A stretch of 64,000 nt of DNA from Trinickia sp. Y13 (GTDB taxonomy: Bacteria; Pseudomonadota; Gammaproteobacteria; Burkholderiales; Burkholderiaceae), in the NCBI RefSeq assembly GCF_029522115.1, contig NZ_JAKWFK010000003.1, positions 248,001 through 312,000 of the forward strand. The letters run 5' to 3'. Both the position numbers and the translations under genes were made by a program. Below the pieces are notes generated by a model, which saw only the letters and a program-made list of their open reading frames with translations, was not told the DNA's origin and searched no databases. Shown here piece by piece: positions 16,552 to 27,398 of this stretch (positions within the stretch are counted from its first letter, which is position 1; each line of letters opens with the position of its first letter).

Positions 16552-17799
16552 GTGGGCAAGGCGTTAGAGGGGGTGCGTGTCCTCGATTTCACGCACGTGC
16601 AATCCGGACCGACGTGCACGCAACTGCTTGCATGGTTCGGTGCGGATGTCATCAAAGTGGAGCGGGCGGGAGCGGGCGACGTCACGCGCGAACAACTGCG
16701 CGACATTCCCGACGCCGATAGCCTCTACTTCACCATGCTCAATCACAACAAGCGCTCGATCACGGTCGATGCGAAGCATCCGGAAGGCAGGCAGGTGCTC
16801 GAGACGCTGATTCGCCAATGCGATGTGCTCGTCGAAAACTTCTCACCGGGCGCGCTGGAACGGATGGGATTGGGCTGGGAGCGTGTACAGGTATTGAATC
16901 CGCGCATGATCTACGCCTCGGTAAAGGGTTTCGGGCCGGGCCCTTATCAGGACTGCAAGGTCTACGAGAACGTGGCGCAATGCGTGGGCGGCGCTGCGTC
17001 GACGACCGGCTTCGAGGACGGACCACCCGTCGTGAGCGGCGCGCAGATCGGCGACAGCGGCACCGGGCTGCACCTCGCGCTGGGCATCGTCACGGCGCTC
17101 TATCAGCGGACCGTGACGGGACGCGGCCAGTACGTGCTGGCCGCGATGCAAGACGCTGTGCTCAATTTGTGCCGCGTGAAGTTGCGCGATCAACAGCGGC
17201 TCGACCGCACGGGCGTGCTGCGCGAATATCCGCAACATCCGAAAGGCACGTTCGGGCCTGCGGTGCCGCGCGCCGGCAACGCATCGGGGGGCGGCCAGCC
17301 GGGCTGGATTTTGCGCTGCAAGGACTGGGAGTGGGATTACAACGCGTACATCTACTTCATCGTGCAGGCGCCCGTGTGGAGCAAGATATGCAACCTGATC
17401 GGCAGGGAGGAATGGATCGGCGATCCCGATTACGCCACCCCGGGCGCACGGCTGCCACGCCTTGCGGAGATCTTCGCGGAGATCGAGCGCTGGACGATGA
17501 CGAAGACGAAGATCGAAGCCATGCAGATCCTGAACAAGTACGAGATTCCATGCGGGCCAGTTTTATCGATGAGGGAAATCGTCGACGACGAATCGCTGCG
17601 CAAAACGGGCACCATCGTCGAGATCGATCATCCAGCGCGCGGCAGTTACTTGTCGGTCGGAAATCCGATCAAGTTGTCCGATAGTCCGACCGTGGTGACG
17701 CGCTCGCCGCTACTCGGGGAGCACACGGACGAGGTGATGGCCGAATTCGGCTTTTCCGCCGAACGAATCGCCGCGTTGCGCGCCATAGGCGCCATTTGA
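16552..17799 (+). CDS. Frc-family CoA transferase, second paralogue
   Basis: A 415-residue class III CoA transferase closely related to the first frc gene. The GTG start has GGAG seven bases ahead (16541-16544) and gives Q17 in FTHVQSGP. The catalytic Asp is D168 in IGDSGTG. Position 48 is Gln, as in the first copy. The glycine loop reads [13 protein letters not shown], so the first Gly of the four-glycine run of Frc is Ser. It has its own 156-bp upstream region with a LysR-type box, so it may be controlled apart from oxc-frc. It may accept another donor, such as acetyl- or succinyl-CoA, which would prime the cycle. Confidence 0.92.
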   Translation: MGKALEGVRVLDFTHVQSGPTCTQLLAWFGADVIKVERAGAGDVTREQLRDIPDADSLYFTMLNHNKRSITVDAKHPEGRQVLETLIRQCDVLVENFSPGALERMGLGWERVQVLNPRMIYASVKGFGPGPYQDCKVYENVAQCVGGAASTTGFEDGPPVVSGAQIGDSGTGLHLALGIVTALYQRTVTGRGQYVLAAMQDAVLNLCRVKLRDQQRLDRTGVLREYPQHPKGTFGPAVPRAGNASGGGQPGWILRCKDWEWDYNAYIYFIVQAPVWSKICNLIGREEWIGDPDYATPGARLPRLAEIFAEIERWTMTKTKIEAMQILNKYEIPCGPVLSMREIVDDESLRKTGTIVEIDHPARGSYLSVGNPIKLSDSPTVVTRSPLLGEHTDEVMAEFGFSAERIAALRAIGAI

Positions 17800-17822
17800 C
17801 GAGGCGGGCGCCTTTTCGCAGG

Positions 17823-17841
17823 GCGGGGCGTTTCGCCCCGC
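17823..17841. other. GC hairpin after the second frc gene
   Basis: GCGGGGCG (17823-17830) pairs with CGCCCCGC (17834-17841) around TTT. No T-run follows, so it is likely an mRNA-stabilising or weak stop hairpin between the CoA transferase and the FAH-family gene. Confidence 0.5.
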
Positions 17842-17918
17842 TCGCCGTACGACGCACGCAGCGCGGCGCACCGTGCCGTCGTACCTCCGATCATCCTTTG
17901 AAGATAGGGGTTATCCCG

Positions 17919-18698
17919 ATGACATCGTGGATACGCTTTGAGTCGTCCGACGGAAACGTCGGGTTCGGCGTGCTGGAGAACGGCCGCGTGCGGCAGTACG
18001 ACGGCGATATGTTCGGCGCTGCGCATCCGAGCGGTGCGCAGCGGCGCCTGGACGAGGTCACGCTGTTGAGTCCCTGCATGCCGAGCAAGATCGTGGCGCT
18101 GTGGAACAACTTCCACGCGCTGGCCGTCAAGCTCGAAAAGGCGCCGCCGCGACACCCGCTGTTTCTCATCAAGCCGTCGATGTCGGTGATCGGGCCCGGG
18201 CAGACGATTCGACGCCCTCTCGGGTATGACGGCAAGATTGCCTATGAGGGCGAGCTCGGTATCGTCATCGGTCGGCGCTGCAGCAACGTCATGCCGGAGC
18301 AGGCCGGCGATTACATCTTCGGCTACACGTGCGTCAACGACGTGACTGCGATCGAATTGCTGGCCGAGGACCCGAATTTCGCGCAATGGTGCCGAGCCAA
18401 GGGGTTCGATACGTTCGGCTGCATCGGCCCTGTCGTGCGCAGCGGATGGGACTGGCGCACCGCGAACGTCGTGACGCGGGTCGATGGCGTCGAGCGCCAG
18501 AACTATCCGTTGCGCGACATGATTTTCGCGCCTCACGAGCAGGTGAGCCGGCTCTCGCACGACATGACGCTGATGCCCGGCGATGTCATCGCCTGCGGCA
18601 CGTCCGTCGGCGTGGGCTCGATCAAGGACGGAGCGACGGTGACGGTTTCGATCGACGGCATCGGCACGCTCTCCAACACGCTGCAATCACGAGGTTGA
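17919..18698 (+). CDS. Fumarylacetoacetate hydrolase (FAH) family protein
   Basis: A 259-residue cytoplasmic enzyme of the FAH superfamily, whose members hydrolyse or decarboxylate beta-keto acids or tautomerise oxaloacetate. The metal-binding residues are visible: [12 protein letters not shown] carries the paired Glu and [10 protein letters not shown] the Asp. [16 protein letters not shown] and MLMPGDVI-type turns are typical. ATG 17919 follows AGGGG. The stop is one base before the pntA ATG, so the two are probably co-translated. Substrate is unknown. Oxaloacetate enol-keto tautomerase activity, known in some family members, would be chemically close to oxalate metabolism, but that is a guess. 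Confidence 0.85.
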   Translation: MTSWIRFESSDGNVGFGVLENGRVRQYDGDMFGAAHPSGAQRRLDEVTLLSPCMPSKIVALWNNFHALAVKLEKAPPRHPLFLIKPSMSVIGPGQTIRRPLGYDGKIAYEGELGIVIGRRCSNVMPEQAGDYIFGYTCVNDVTAIELLAEDPNFAQWCRAKGFDTFGCIGPVVRSGWDWRTANVVTRVDGVERQNYPLRDMIFAPHEQVSRLSHDMTLMPGDVIACGTSVGVGSIKDGATVTVSIDGIGTLSNTLQSRG

Positions 18699-18699
18699 G

Positions 18700-20322
18700 A
18701 TGGACGCACGATTCGAACCCGCGGCCTCCGGCGGCGCGGCGCCTGCGATGACCGTCGCCGTTCCGCGCGAAGTGCATGCCGGCGAGCGGCGCGTGGCCGC
18801 GACGCCCGAAACCGTGGGCCAACTGCTCAAGCTCGGCTACCGCGTCTGCATCGAGGCCGAAGCCGGCTTGGCCGCATCGTTTCCCGATGACGCTTATCGT
18901 GCCGCGGGCGCAGAGGTGATAGCCGATCCGCGCCGGTTATGGAGCGAGGCCGATATCGTCATCAAGGTGCGTCCACCCGAGCATCACCCCGCACTCGGCG
19001 TGGACGAAGCGGCATTGCTCGAGCCTGGGGCGACGCTGATCGGCTTCGTATGGCCGGCTCAGCATGCGTCGATGCTCGAGACGCTCGCGTCGCGTCGCGT
19101 CGACGTGCTCGCGATGGATTGCGTGCCGCGCATCTCGCGCGCGCAAAAGCTGGACGCCCTGAGTTCGATGGCCAACATCGCGGGCTATCGCGCGGTCATC
19201 GAGGCGGCGCATCACTTCGGGCGCATCTTCACCGGCCAAATCACGGCGGCGGGCAAGATGCCGCCGGCGAAGGTGCTCGTCATTGGCGCCGGCGTGGCCG
19301 GGCTGGCAGCGATTGGCGCCGCGCGGGGCCTCGGCGCGATCGTGCGCGCCTTCGACACGCGGCCGGAAGTCGAGCAGCAGGTGCAAAGCATGGGCGCCGA
19401 ATTCTTGACAGTGCAGATCGAGGAGGAAGGCAGCGGCAGCGGCGGATATGCGAAGGAGATGAGCGCGCGCTATCTCGAAGCGGAACTCGCGTTATTTGCG
19501 GCGCAAGCAAAGGATGTCGACATCGTCGTGACCACCGCGCTGATCCCGGGCAAGCGCGCGCCGAAGCTGATCACGGCGCCGATGGTGGCCTGCATGCGCC
19601 CAGGCAGCGTGATCGTCGATATGGCGGCGGAGCAGGGCGGCAACTGCGAGCTCACACGGGCCGGTGAAGCCGTCGTGCACCACGGCGTGACGATCGTCGG
19701 GTACACCGATTTGCCGAGCCGGATGGCGACGCAGTCGAGCCAGCTCTTCGCCACCAACGTGCGGCATCTGGTGGCGGATCTCACGCCGGGAAAAGACGGC
19801 GTCATCCGCATCGACATGGACGACGAAGTGGTGCGCGGGGCCACGGTCGTTCACGACGGCGCCCTGACATGGCCCGCGCCCGAGCCGAAGCGTCCAAGCG
19901 TGGCGCTGCATCGCCCCGCGGCGGGTGCGCCGCCGCAGGTGGCAGCCGCGGTCGGGCCGCGTCCTGGCCGCGCATGGGGCGCGCCTGCACGCGCGCTGAC
20001 CATCTGCATCGCGATCGCCGCGCTGCTGGCATTGGGCTCATTCGCGCCGCCTTCGTTTCTATCGCACCTGACCGTGTTCGTGCTGGCGGTGTTCGTTGGC
20101 TATCAAGTCATCTGGAACGTGACGCCTGCGTTGCACACGCCGTTGATGAGCGTGACCAACGCCATCAGCGGCATCATCGTCGTCGGCGCGCTTTTGCAGC
20201 TAGGCGCACACAACTCGCTCGTCGCGATATTGGGCGCACTCGCGTTGTTCGTCGCGACGATCAACATCGCCGGCGGCTTTCTCGTCACGCAGCGCATGCT
20301 GAAAATGTTTCGCAGAACTTAG
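18700..20322 (+). CDS. pntA: NAD(P) transhydrogenase subunit alpha
   Basis: The NAD(H)-binding subunit of proton-translocating transhydrogenase, which makes NADPH from NADH using the proton gradient at the inner membrane. The 540 residues include the soluble alanine-dehydrogenase-like domain ([21 protein letters not shown]; Rossmann loop [20 protein letters not shown]) up to about 390, a Pro/Ala linker, then four membrane spans from about 425 to 535. E. coli PntA has the same fused layout. ATG 18700 has GAGG five bases ahead; ATG 18748 (MTVAVPRE) is an alternative. It overlaps the end region of the FAH gene, and pntB follows after ten bases. Confidence 0.96.
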   Translation: MDARFEPAASGGAAPAMTVAVPREVHAGERRVAATPETVGQLLKLGYRVCIEAEAGLAASFPDDAYRAAGAEVIADPRRLWSEADIVIKVRPPEHHPALGVDEAALLEPGATLIGFVWPAQHASMLETLASRRVDVLAMDCVPRISRAQKLDALSSMANIAGYRAVIEAAHHFGRIFTGQITAAGKMPPAKVLVIGAGVAGLAAIGAARGLGAIVRAFDTRPEVEQQVQSMGAEFLTVQIEEEGSGSGGYAKEMSARYLEAELALFAAQAKDVDIVVTTALIPGKRAPKLITAPMVACMRPGSVIVDMAAEQGGNCELTRAGEAVVHHGVTIVGYTDLPSRMATQSSQLFATNVRHLVADLTPGKDGVIRIDMDDEVVRGATVVHDGALTWPAPEPKRPSVALHRPAAGAPPQVAAAVGPRPGRAWGAPARALTICIAIAALLALGSFAPPSFLSHLTVFVLAVFVGYQVIWNVTPALHTPLMSVTNAISGIIVVGALLQLGAHNSLVAILGALALFVATINIAGGFLVTQRMLKMFRRT

Positions 20323-20332
20323 GAGGCACGCG

Positions 20333-21724
20333 ATGCTCGACGGAATCGGCAACATCGCTTATTTGGGCGCTAGCACGCTGTTCATCTTGAGTCTGCGCGG
20401 CTTGAGTCACCCTGATACGGCGCGCCGCGGCAACATCTACGGCATGATCGGCATGGTCATTGCCGTCGTCGCCACGCTGGCGATCGCGCCGGGTGCGAGC
20501 CTAGGCGTGGCGCTGGGCGGCGCCGCGGCGGGCGCGGGGCTTGGCGCGCTGCTGGCGCGGCGGGTCGAGATGACGCAAATGCCGCAACTCGTCGCGGTGC
20601 TGCATAGCTTCGTCGGACTTGCCGCCGTGCTCACGGCCGTCAATAGCTACCTCGCGCCCGCTGGCGGGCTTGCCGGCGCCGAGCGGGCCATTCACGCGTG
20701 CGAGATTTACCTTGGGGCATTGATCGGCACGGTCACGTTCTCGGGATCGATCGTCGCATTCTTGAAGCTGCAAGGCGCGATTGGCGGCAAGCCGCTCGTG
20801 CTGCCGGCGCGGCATGCGCTGAACGCCGCCATCCTCGTGGCCTGCGCGGCGCTCTGCTACCGGTTCTTGACCGCCGACACCGCCGCCGAAGGTTTATTCG
20901 CGCTGCTGACGATGATCGCGCTTGCGGGCGCATTGGGCGTGCATCTCGTCATGGCCATCGGCGGCGCCGACATGCCGGTCGTCGTGTCGATGCTCAACAG
21001 CTACTCGGGCTGGGCGGCGGCCGCGACGGGCTTCACGCTCGGAAACGACCTGCTCATCACGACGGGTGCGCTCGTCGGCTCGAGCGGCGCGATCCTGAGC
21101 TACATCATGTGCCGCGCAATGAATCGCAGCTTTGCCTCGGTCATTCTCGGCGGATTCGGCGCGACGAGCGCCTCGAGCTCCGCGCAGGCCCAGGGCGAGG
21201 CGGTGGCGGCGACAGCCGAGGAGGTCGGCGCGTTACTGCGCGATGCGTCGAACGTCATCATCGTGCCCGGATACGGCATGGCCGTCGCGCAAGCTCAATC
21301 CACCGTCAGCGAAATCACGCGCGTGCTCGCGGCCATGGGCGTGCGCGTGCGCTTCGGCATTCATCCCGTGGCGGGCCGCTTGCCGGGCCACATGAATGTG
21401 CTGCTTGCCGAGGCGAAGGTGCCTTACGACATCGTGCTCGAGATGGACGAGATCAACGACGACTTCTCCGAAGCCGACGTCGTGCTCGTGATCGGCGCCA
21501 ACGATATCGTCAACCCGGGCGCGCTGGACGATCCTGCCAGCCCGATAGCCGGCATGCCGGTGTTGGAAGTGTGGAAGGCGCGCACGGTCGTGGTGTCCAA
21601 GCGCAGCATGGCGTCCGGCTACGCCGGCGTCGACAACCCGCTGTTCTACAAGGAGAATACGCGCATGCTTTTCGGTGACGCGAAGGCCAGCATCGATGCC
21701 TTGCTCAGAGCGCTCGCGGCGTAG
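20333..21724 (+). CDS. pntB: NAD(P) transhydrogenase subunit beta
   Basis: The NADP(H)-binding and membrane subunit partner of PntA. The 463 residues start with about eight or nine hydrophobic spans up to about 265, with the proton-channel segment [17 protein letters not shown]. The NADP domain follows after an Ala/Ser linker and has the nucleotide loop [12 protein letters not shown], then [21 protein letters not shown] and the [14 protein letters not shown] segment. AGGAGG precedes the ATG. It ends the oxalate block; no clear terminator lies between it and the tRNA promoters. Co-location with oxalate genes suggests NADPH supply for oxalyl-CoA reduction. Confidence 0.96.
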   Translation: MLDGIGNIAYLGASTLFILSLRGLSHPDTARRGNIYGMIGMVIAVVATLAIAPGASLGVALGGAAAGAGLGALLARRVEMTQMPQLVAVLHSFVGLAAVLTAVNSYLAPAGGLAGAERAIHACEIYLGALIGTVTFSGSIVAFLKLQGAIGGKPLVLPARHALNAAILVACAALCYRFLTADTAAEGLFALLTMIALAGALGVHLVMAIGGADMPVVVSMLNSYSGWAAAATGFTLGNDLLITTGALVGSSGAILSYIMCRAMNRSFASVILGGFGATSASSSAQAQGEAVAATAEEVGALLRDASNVIIVPGYGMAVAQAQSTVSEITRVLAAMGVRVRFGIHPVAGRLPGHMNVLLAEAKVPYDIVLEMDEINDDFSEADVVLVIGANDIVNPGALDDPASPIAGMPVLEVWKARTVVVSKRSMASGYAGVDNPLFYKENTRMLFGDAKASIDALLRALAA

Positions 21725-21756
21725 GGTTCCGTTTCAGCCTGTCTGCGCGAAATCGC

Positions 21757-21786
21757 TTGCCGCGCGCGAAAGAGCATGCGTATAAT
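21757..21786 (+). promoter_or_regulatory. Distal promoter candidate for the tRNA cluster
   Basis: TTGCCG (21757-21762) and a perfect TATAAT (21781-21786), 18 bases apart, about 190 bases before the first tRNA-Glu. Confidence 0.45.
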
Positions 21787-21889
21787 ACGAGGCTCTCCGG
21801 GAGAGGTCGGGTATGGTTTGAAATTGCACGATCTAGCCGGCGGCGTGTGTTGAAGTTGCTTTCGAAGTGCAGTGTTTGAAAGAAAAAAC

Positions 21890-21918
21890 TTCACAAACGC
21901 CTAGAGGCGAGTTAGAAT
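21890..21918 (+). promoter_or_regulatory. Proximal promoter of the tRNA-Glu/Asp cluster
   Basis: TTCACA (21890-21895) and TAGAAT (21913-21918), separated by 17 bases. The predicted start lies about 50 bases before the first mature tRNA-Glu. Confidence 0.55.
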
Positions 21919-21974
21919 AGCGTTCTTCGCTGTTGACGAATGTTGAGAGCGAAAGCAAGTAGTGAAAAGATTTT

Positions 21975-22050
21975 GTCCCCTTCGTCTAGAGGCCTAGGAC
22001 ATCACCCTTTCACGGTGAGTACAGGGGTTCGAATCCCCTAGGGGACGCCA
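21975..22050 (+). tRNA. tRNA-Glu (TTC), copy 1
   Basis: A 76-nt cloverleaf. The acceptor GTCCCCT pairs with AGGGGAC, and stem TCACC/GGTGA holds loop CTTTCAC with anticodon TTC. CCA is encoded. It is identical to copy 2. Confidence 0.97.
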
Positions 22051-22131
22051 AAACATCGGCGGCGCTTCATGAAATGAGGCGAAGCAGCTTGCGAGACAAA
22101 ACCGACGCTCGCAGGTAGGGTGAGCAGTATA

Positions 22132-22208
22132 GGAGTGGTAGTTCAGTCGGTTAGAATACCGGCCTGTCACGCCGGGGGTCGCGGGTTCGAGTCCCGTCCA
22201 CTCCGCCA
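22132..22208 (+). tRNA. tRNA-Asp (GTC), copy 1
   Basis: A 77-nt cloverleaf. The acceptor GGAGTGG pairs with CCACTCC, and stem CCGGC/GCCGG holds loop CTGTCAC with anticodon GTC. CCA is encoded. It is separated from tRNA-Glu copy 1 by 81 bases. Confidence 0.97.
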
Positions 22209-22212
22209 GACA

Positions 22213-22247
22213 AAGCCCGTTCAGGTATCGCTTGAACGGGCTTTTTT
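22213..22247 (+). terminator. Terminator inside the duplicated tRNA cluster
   Basis: AAGCCCGTTCA (22213-22223) pairs with TGAACGGGCTT (22233-22243), followed by a T-run to 22247. It lies between the two Glu-Asp units. Confidence 0.85.
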
Positions 22248-22270
22248 AATAAAAGTGTAAGCAGTACATT

Positions 22271-22346
22271 GTCCCCTTCGTCTAGAGGCCTAGGACATCA
22301 CCCTTTCACGGTGAGTACAGGGGTTCGAATCCCCTAGGGGACGCCA
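22271..22346 (+). tRNA. tRNA-Glu (TTC), copy 2
   Basis: The same 76 bases as copy 1, with anticodon TTC in loop CTTTCAC and encoded CCA. It lies 23 bases after the internal terminator. No separate promoter is obvious; it may rely on read-through. Confidence 0.97.
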
Positions 22347-22427
22347 GCACATCGGCTTCGTTTCTCCGTTGAAGCGAAGCAGCTTGCGAGTCGAGACCGA
22401 CGTTCGCAGGCAGGCTGAGCAGCATTG

Positions 22428-22504
22428 GGAGTGGTAGTTCAGTTGGTTAGAATACCGGCCTGTCACGCCGGGGGTCGCGGGTTCGAGTCCCGTCCACTCC
22501 GCCA
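22428..22504 (+). tRNA. tRNA-Asp (GTC), copy 2
   Basis: A 77-nt tRNA that differs from copy 1 at one D-loop base (AGTTGG versus AGTCGG). The anticodon is GTC and CCA is encoded. The 81-base spacer before it has the same length as in unit 1. Confidence 0.97.
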
Positions 22505-22512
22505 AATAAGCG

Positions 22513-22546
22513 TCCGCCCGAACGATGGTTCGGGCGGATTTTTTTT
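22513..22546 (+). terminator. Terminator of the tRNA cluster
   Basis: TCCGCCCGAAC (22513-22523) pairs with GTTCGGGCGGA (22528-22538), loop GATG, then eight T residues. Confidence 0.9.
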
Positions 22547-22683
22547 GTGGCTCGCGGCATGGCCCGTTTGTCGCTGGTGGGTGGATATCCCCGCCGGTCG
22601 TTCGTACTACGCCGGGCAATTGGGCATTGCAACTCGGGCCGCGCTGCCTTACTGTGGTTCCGATTTCTCTCGTTCCCGCTACG

Positions 22684-23163
22684 ATGTTCGATCCGACCGA
22701 CGCGCCGACCGCTTACGCGCCATCGCCGTTTCATCTTCGTCAGGCATCGCCGAGCGACTTCGCTTTTGCCGAAGCGCTTACGCATGCGAACATGGGCCGG
22801 TATTACGAGCGGCATCGGCTGGCTTGGCGAGCGGATTTGTTCCTAGCCAGTTGGCAGGAATCGGAAAACTTCATCCTCGAAGTCGACAATGAGCCGATCG
22901 GTTTGCTGCGGCTGACCGAAGAGGGCGATTCGTTGCATATCCGCGACGTGCAAATCGCGCCCGACCACCGAGGCCGGGGTGCGGGTACCTTTTTGCTCGA
23001 GATGTCCCACCGTTGGGCGCGAGAGCGCGGATTGCGCGAGTTGCAACTGCGTGTGTTCGTCGACAACCCGGCGGCTCGTCTTTACCTGCGCATGGGGTAC
23101 CGGCTCGCGGGCCCACGCCTCGCGCAATTGGGCGCGATTCGCCACATGACGCGGCGCGTCTGA
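22684..23163 (+). CDS. GNAT-family N-acetyltransferase
   Basis: A 159-residue acetyl-CoA-dependent acetyltransferase of unknown substrate. The acetyl-CoA pyrophosphate loop is HRGRGAGTFLL (about 98-108), preceded by the strand IRDVQIAPD and followed by LRVFVDNPAARLYLRMGYR, the usual last motif. The ATG at 22684 gives a normal-length protein; open frame upstream runs into the tRNA terminator and is not coding. It stands alone between the tRNA cluster and the AraC gene, which faces it. The class includes antibiotic, amine and protein acetylases, and nothing here singles out one. Confidence 0.85.
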   Translation: MFDPTDAPTAYAPSPFHLRQASPSDFAFAEALTHANMGRYYERHRLAWRADLFLASWQESENFILEVDNEPIGLLRLTEEGDSLHIRDVQIAPDHRGRGAGTFLLEMSHRWARERGLRELQLRVFVDNPAARLYLRMGYRLAGPRLAQLGAIRHMTRRV

Positions 23164-23227
23164 CGTCACGGCCCCGATCGGCATGACGTGCCGGCGATAA
23201 GCGGCGCGGCCTGCCACCTGCCTTCGA

Positions 23228-24106
23228 TCAAACGGCAGGCGACGGCACGGTGAGCCCGTCGAAATCGTCGTCGCCGCCTCGTTCGGGGGCGGATTCCGCA
23301 TCGCGCATCATGAACGCGCGCGGGCTTTCGCCAAATGCGCGGCGGAACATGGCCGAAAACGCGCTCTGGCTTTGATAGCCGAGCTCGTGGGCGATCTGCG
23401 ACAGTGCGCGGCCGCGTGTGAGCAGCGGTATGGCGCGGGCGAGCACCGCCTGCTGGCGCCACTGCGAAAAGCTCATGCCGAGTTCTTGACGAAAGAGCCG
23501 GGCGATCGTGCGTGTGCTCGCGCCGACAGTCGCGGCCCAATACTCCAGCGAGTCCGTGTTGCCCGGATCGGCCAGCAGCGCTTCGCACAACGCGCGCAGC
23601 CGCTTTTCCTTCGGCATGGGCACGGACAGCGGCAGGGGTTCCGAGCGCGTGATCTCGTCGAGCGCCAACGCGCCGAGCAGCCGTTCGCGCGGCGCGCCTA
23701 GGCCGTCGACGTCAAGCGCCGCGATGACCTCGCGCAGCAAGCCCGACATCTCCACCACGCGGCAGGCATCGAGCCCCGGCGGCACGACCGACTCCTCGAT
23801 GTAGAGCGTGCGCAAATAGGCATCCTCGAGGATGACGACTTCGTGCGGCACATGCGGCGGCACCCAAATGGCGCGCGAGGGCGGGACCATCCAAGTGCTG
23901 CTTGCGACGCCCACGCGAAGCACGCCGCGCGAGGCATAGGCGAGTTGCGCCCAGGCGTGCATATGCAGGGCGATGCGCTCGCCAGCCGGCATCGGGCGCG
24001 CCCGCACACGGATCGGGTGGGCGGGCGTGGGAGCGAACTCCGGCGGGATGTCGATGAGGCGGACGCGGGCGCTTGGTGGGCGCGGCGTGGGCTCGTTCGT
24101 GCTCAT
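23228..24106 (-). CDS. AraC-family regulator with cupin-type sensor domain
   Basis: A 292-residue transcription factor. The N-terminal cupin-like half has GERIALHMHAWAQLAYASRGVLRV and WVPPHVPHEV, typical of AraC proteins whose sensor reads small molecules. The C-terminal half carries the double helix-turn-helix with WAATVGASTRTIARLFRQELG and IAHELGYQSQSAFSAMFRRAFGESPRAF. ATG 24106 (MSTNEPTP) is chosen because the upstream 44 residues lack family features. It is convergent with the GNAT gene and divergent from the GGCT-like gene. Its target is unknown; it may regulate itself or the neighbouring gene. Confidence 0.88.
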   Translation of the reverse strand: MSTNEPTPRPPSARVRLIDIPPEFAPTPAHPIRVRARPMPAGERIALHMHAWAQLAYASRGVLRVGVASSTWMVPPSRAIWVPPHVPHEVVILEDAYLRTLYIEESVVPPGLDACRVVEMSGLLREVIAALDVDGLGAPRERLLGALALDEITRSEPLPLSVPMPKEKRLRALCEALLADPGNTDSLEYWAATVGASTRTIARLFRQELGMSFSQWRQQAVLARAIPLLTRGRALSQIAHELGYQSQSAFSAMFRRAFGESPRAFMMRDAESAPERGGDDDFDGLTVPSPAV

Positions 24107-24300
24107 AGCGAAAACCCGTTGGCGGAATGAAAGACAACGCCTATCGGGATGGCAAGCGTGGATCGGATGCTCCGTATTGTATGTGCGTCGTTTGATTCGA
24201 GATGCATAATGCACGAGCCGAGCGCGGGCGAAGTCCACAAGCCGAATCAGCCACAGCCTGCGATGCGAGTCACCACGAACAAAAATGGGGGCGAGGGCAC

Positions 24301-24732
24301 ATGCGATACGTATTCGTGTACGGGACGCTGCGAGCGGGTGAGATCAACGATATCTGGCAAGCGGCCGCGCGCCATGAGATTGCGGCGCCGCGGCTCATCG
24401 GCAGGTCGGTCGTCTCCGGGCGGTTGTACGATTTTGGGGACTATCCGGGACTCGTGCCCGACGAGACGGCGGGACCGGTGAGCGGCGACGTCTACGAGAT
24501 CGAAGACGCGCTCGTGCCCGTGCTCGATCGCATCGAAGGCGTGCAGCCTGGCGTGGACAGCCTGTTCAAATCGCGTGCGATCGACGTTCCGGTTGCGGGG
24601 CGGCTGCTGCCGTGCTTCTTTTACCCTGTCGACGAGCCATCGGTCCAGGGACGCATCCGCATCGAGGCCGGCGATTGGATCGCATATCGCTTGGCGCGCG
24701 ACGCGGTCAGCTCGCTCGTGTACGGTAGCTGA
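24301..24732 (+). CDS. Gamma-glutamylcyclotransferase-like (AIG2/YtfP) protein
   Basis: A 143-residue cytoplasmic protein of the GGCT-like fold. The signature VYGTLRAGE (6-14) forms the substrate loop, and GDVYEIEDALVPVLDRIEGV contains the family's catalytic-type Glu in DRIEG. ATG 24301 begins MRYVFVYGTLR, the usual family start, with GGGGGCGAGG ahead. Members release 5-oxoproline from gamma-glutamyl amines or peptides, but many bacterial copies are uncharacterised. It is divergent from the AraC gene and convergent with aceB, so it is probably a single-gene unit. Confidence 0.85.
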   Translation: MRYVFVYGTLRAGEINDIWQAAARHEIAAPRLIGRSVVSGRLYDFGDYPGLVPDETAGPVSGDVYEIEDALVPVLDRIEGVQPGVDSLFKSRAIDVPVAGRLLPCFFYPVDEPSVQGRIRIEAGDWIAYRLARDAVSSLVYGS

Positions 24733-24816
24733 GCGGCCGCCGAATTCCCTATGCGCGGCGCTGTCATGCGACGGCGCCCGAACGCCGCCGCCGCATGCTG
24801 TCGGTATCGCTGACGT

Positions 24817-26409
<1,593 letters not shown>

Positions 26410-26494
26410 GGAATATCTCCTTTGGTCGGTCAGATGGCAAAAATACAAGCGGGCGGCATGGCGCACCGGGCTGTGGCGCGCCATGCCGCCCGCT

Positions 26495-27247
26495 TCAATC
26501 CTTTTCGGGCGGCGCGAGCGCCTGCACGAAGGCAACGAGGTCGGACATTGCGCGGCCGGTGCCGTGCGGCTTCGTTTGGAGTTCCTCGAGGGGCGCTCCG
26601 GCGCGATTGATCCAGAAAGTGGTGTAGCCGAACCATCCCGCGCCGGCCACATCCCAGCCGTTCGACGAGACGAAAACGATCTCTCGCGCGTTGGCGCCGA
26701 CGGCGCGCGTGCCGAGCGCATAAGCGGCCGGCGCCGGCTTATAGGCGCGGACCGCATCCACCGACAACACGTGATCGAACAGATCGGCAATACCCGCGCT
26801 CTTCACTGCGACCTCGAGCATTTCCGGGTTGCCGTTCGAAAGAATGCCAAGGCTCGGGCTGTGGCCGTCGGCTGCGTCCGTGCAGGTGTGCAGCGCGCGA
26901 AGGGCGCGCAATGCGGGCGCCGAATCGGGAAAGGCCGATAGGCACGCGTACTGATCCATGAGGCGTTTCTCGCCGGCGCCGTCGAGCGGCAACTGCAAGC
27001 GCCGCGCCGCATAGCGCAGTGCGTCGAGCGTGATGTCCCAGAACGGTTTGTAGTGAGCGCCGCCCGGATCGGCCAGGGTGCGCAACTGCGAGTATTCGAT
27101 TTGCTTCAGGCGCCACAACTGCGACAGCGCGTCGCCTCGCCCGGGAAACAACTGCTCGGCTGCGGCCACCACCGAGTGGACGTCGAAGAGAGTGCCGTAC
27201 GCGTCGAACAGCACCGCTTGGGGCAGACGTCGTGGCGAAGTCGACAT
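26495..27247 (-). CDS. Haloacid dehalogenase, type II (HAD superfamily)
   Basis: A 250-residue HAD hydrolase. The nucleophile Asp lies in [14 protein letters not shown], where the second Asp and the Tyr are as in L-2-haloacid dehalogenases. [12 protein letters not shown] is motif [12 protein letters not shown] holds the motif III Lys, and [25 protein letters not shown] is motif IV, with the type II NGWDV pattern. It produces 2-hydroxyacids from 2-haloacids if the annotation holds; glycolate from chloroacetate would feed glyoxylate metabolism next door. It is on the same strand as aceB with an 85-base gap, and divergent from the LysR gene. Confidence 0.88.
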   Translation of the reverse strand: MSTSPRRLPQAVLFDAYGTLFDVHSVVAAAEQLFPGRGDALSQLWRLKQIEYSQLRTLADPGGAHYKPFWDITLDALRYAARRLQLPLDGAGEKRLMDQYACLSAFPDSAPALRALRALHTCTDAADGHSPSLGILSNGNPEMLEVAVKSAGIADLFDHVLSVDAVRAYKPAPAAYALGTRAVGANAREIVFVSSNGWDVAGAGWFGYTTFWINRAGAPLEELQTKPHGTGRAMSDLVAFVQALAPPEKD

Positions 27248-27398
27248 GGCCTAGGCTCCCGGTTTTCTCGCGTGATTCAGGTCTGGAACGAATTCTATTT
27301 GTGACTTGATAGATTGAAAAATAGGCTTGGAGTCACTTTATCTGTGACTTTTTAGTGCATAATCGGCCGATCGGTCTTTGGCGAAGGGGTATCTCGTC

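Larger units (their letters stand above)
21975..22504 (+). repeat. Tandem duplication of a tRNA-Glu/tRNA-Asp unit, period 296
   Basis: Unit 1 (21975-22208) and unit 2 (22271-22504) are each 234 bases. The tRNAs are almost identical, and the 81-base spacers share blocks such as CGAAGCAGCTTGCGAG and GAGCAG but differ elsewhere, so the duplication is old enough for spacers to drift. Confidence 0.85.
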
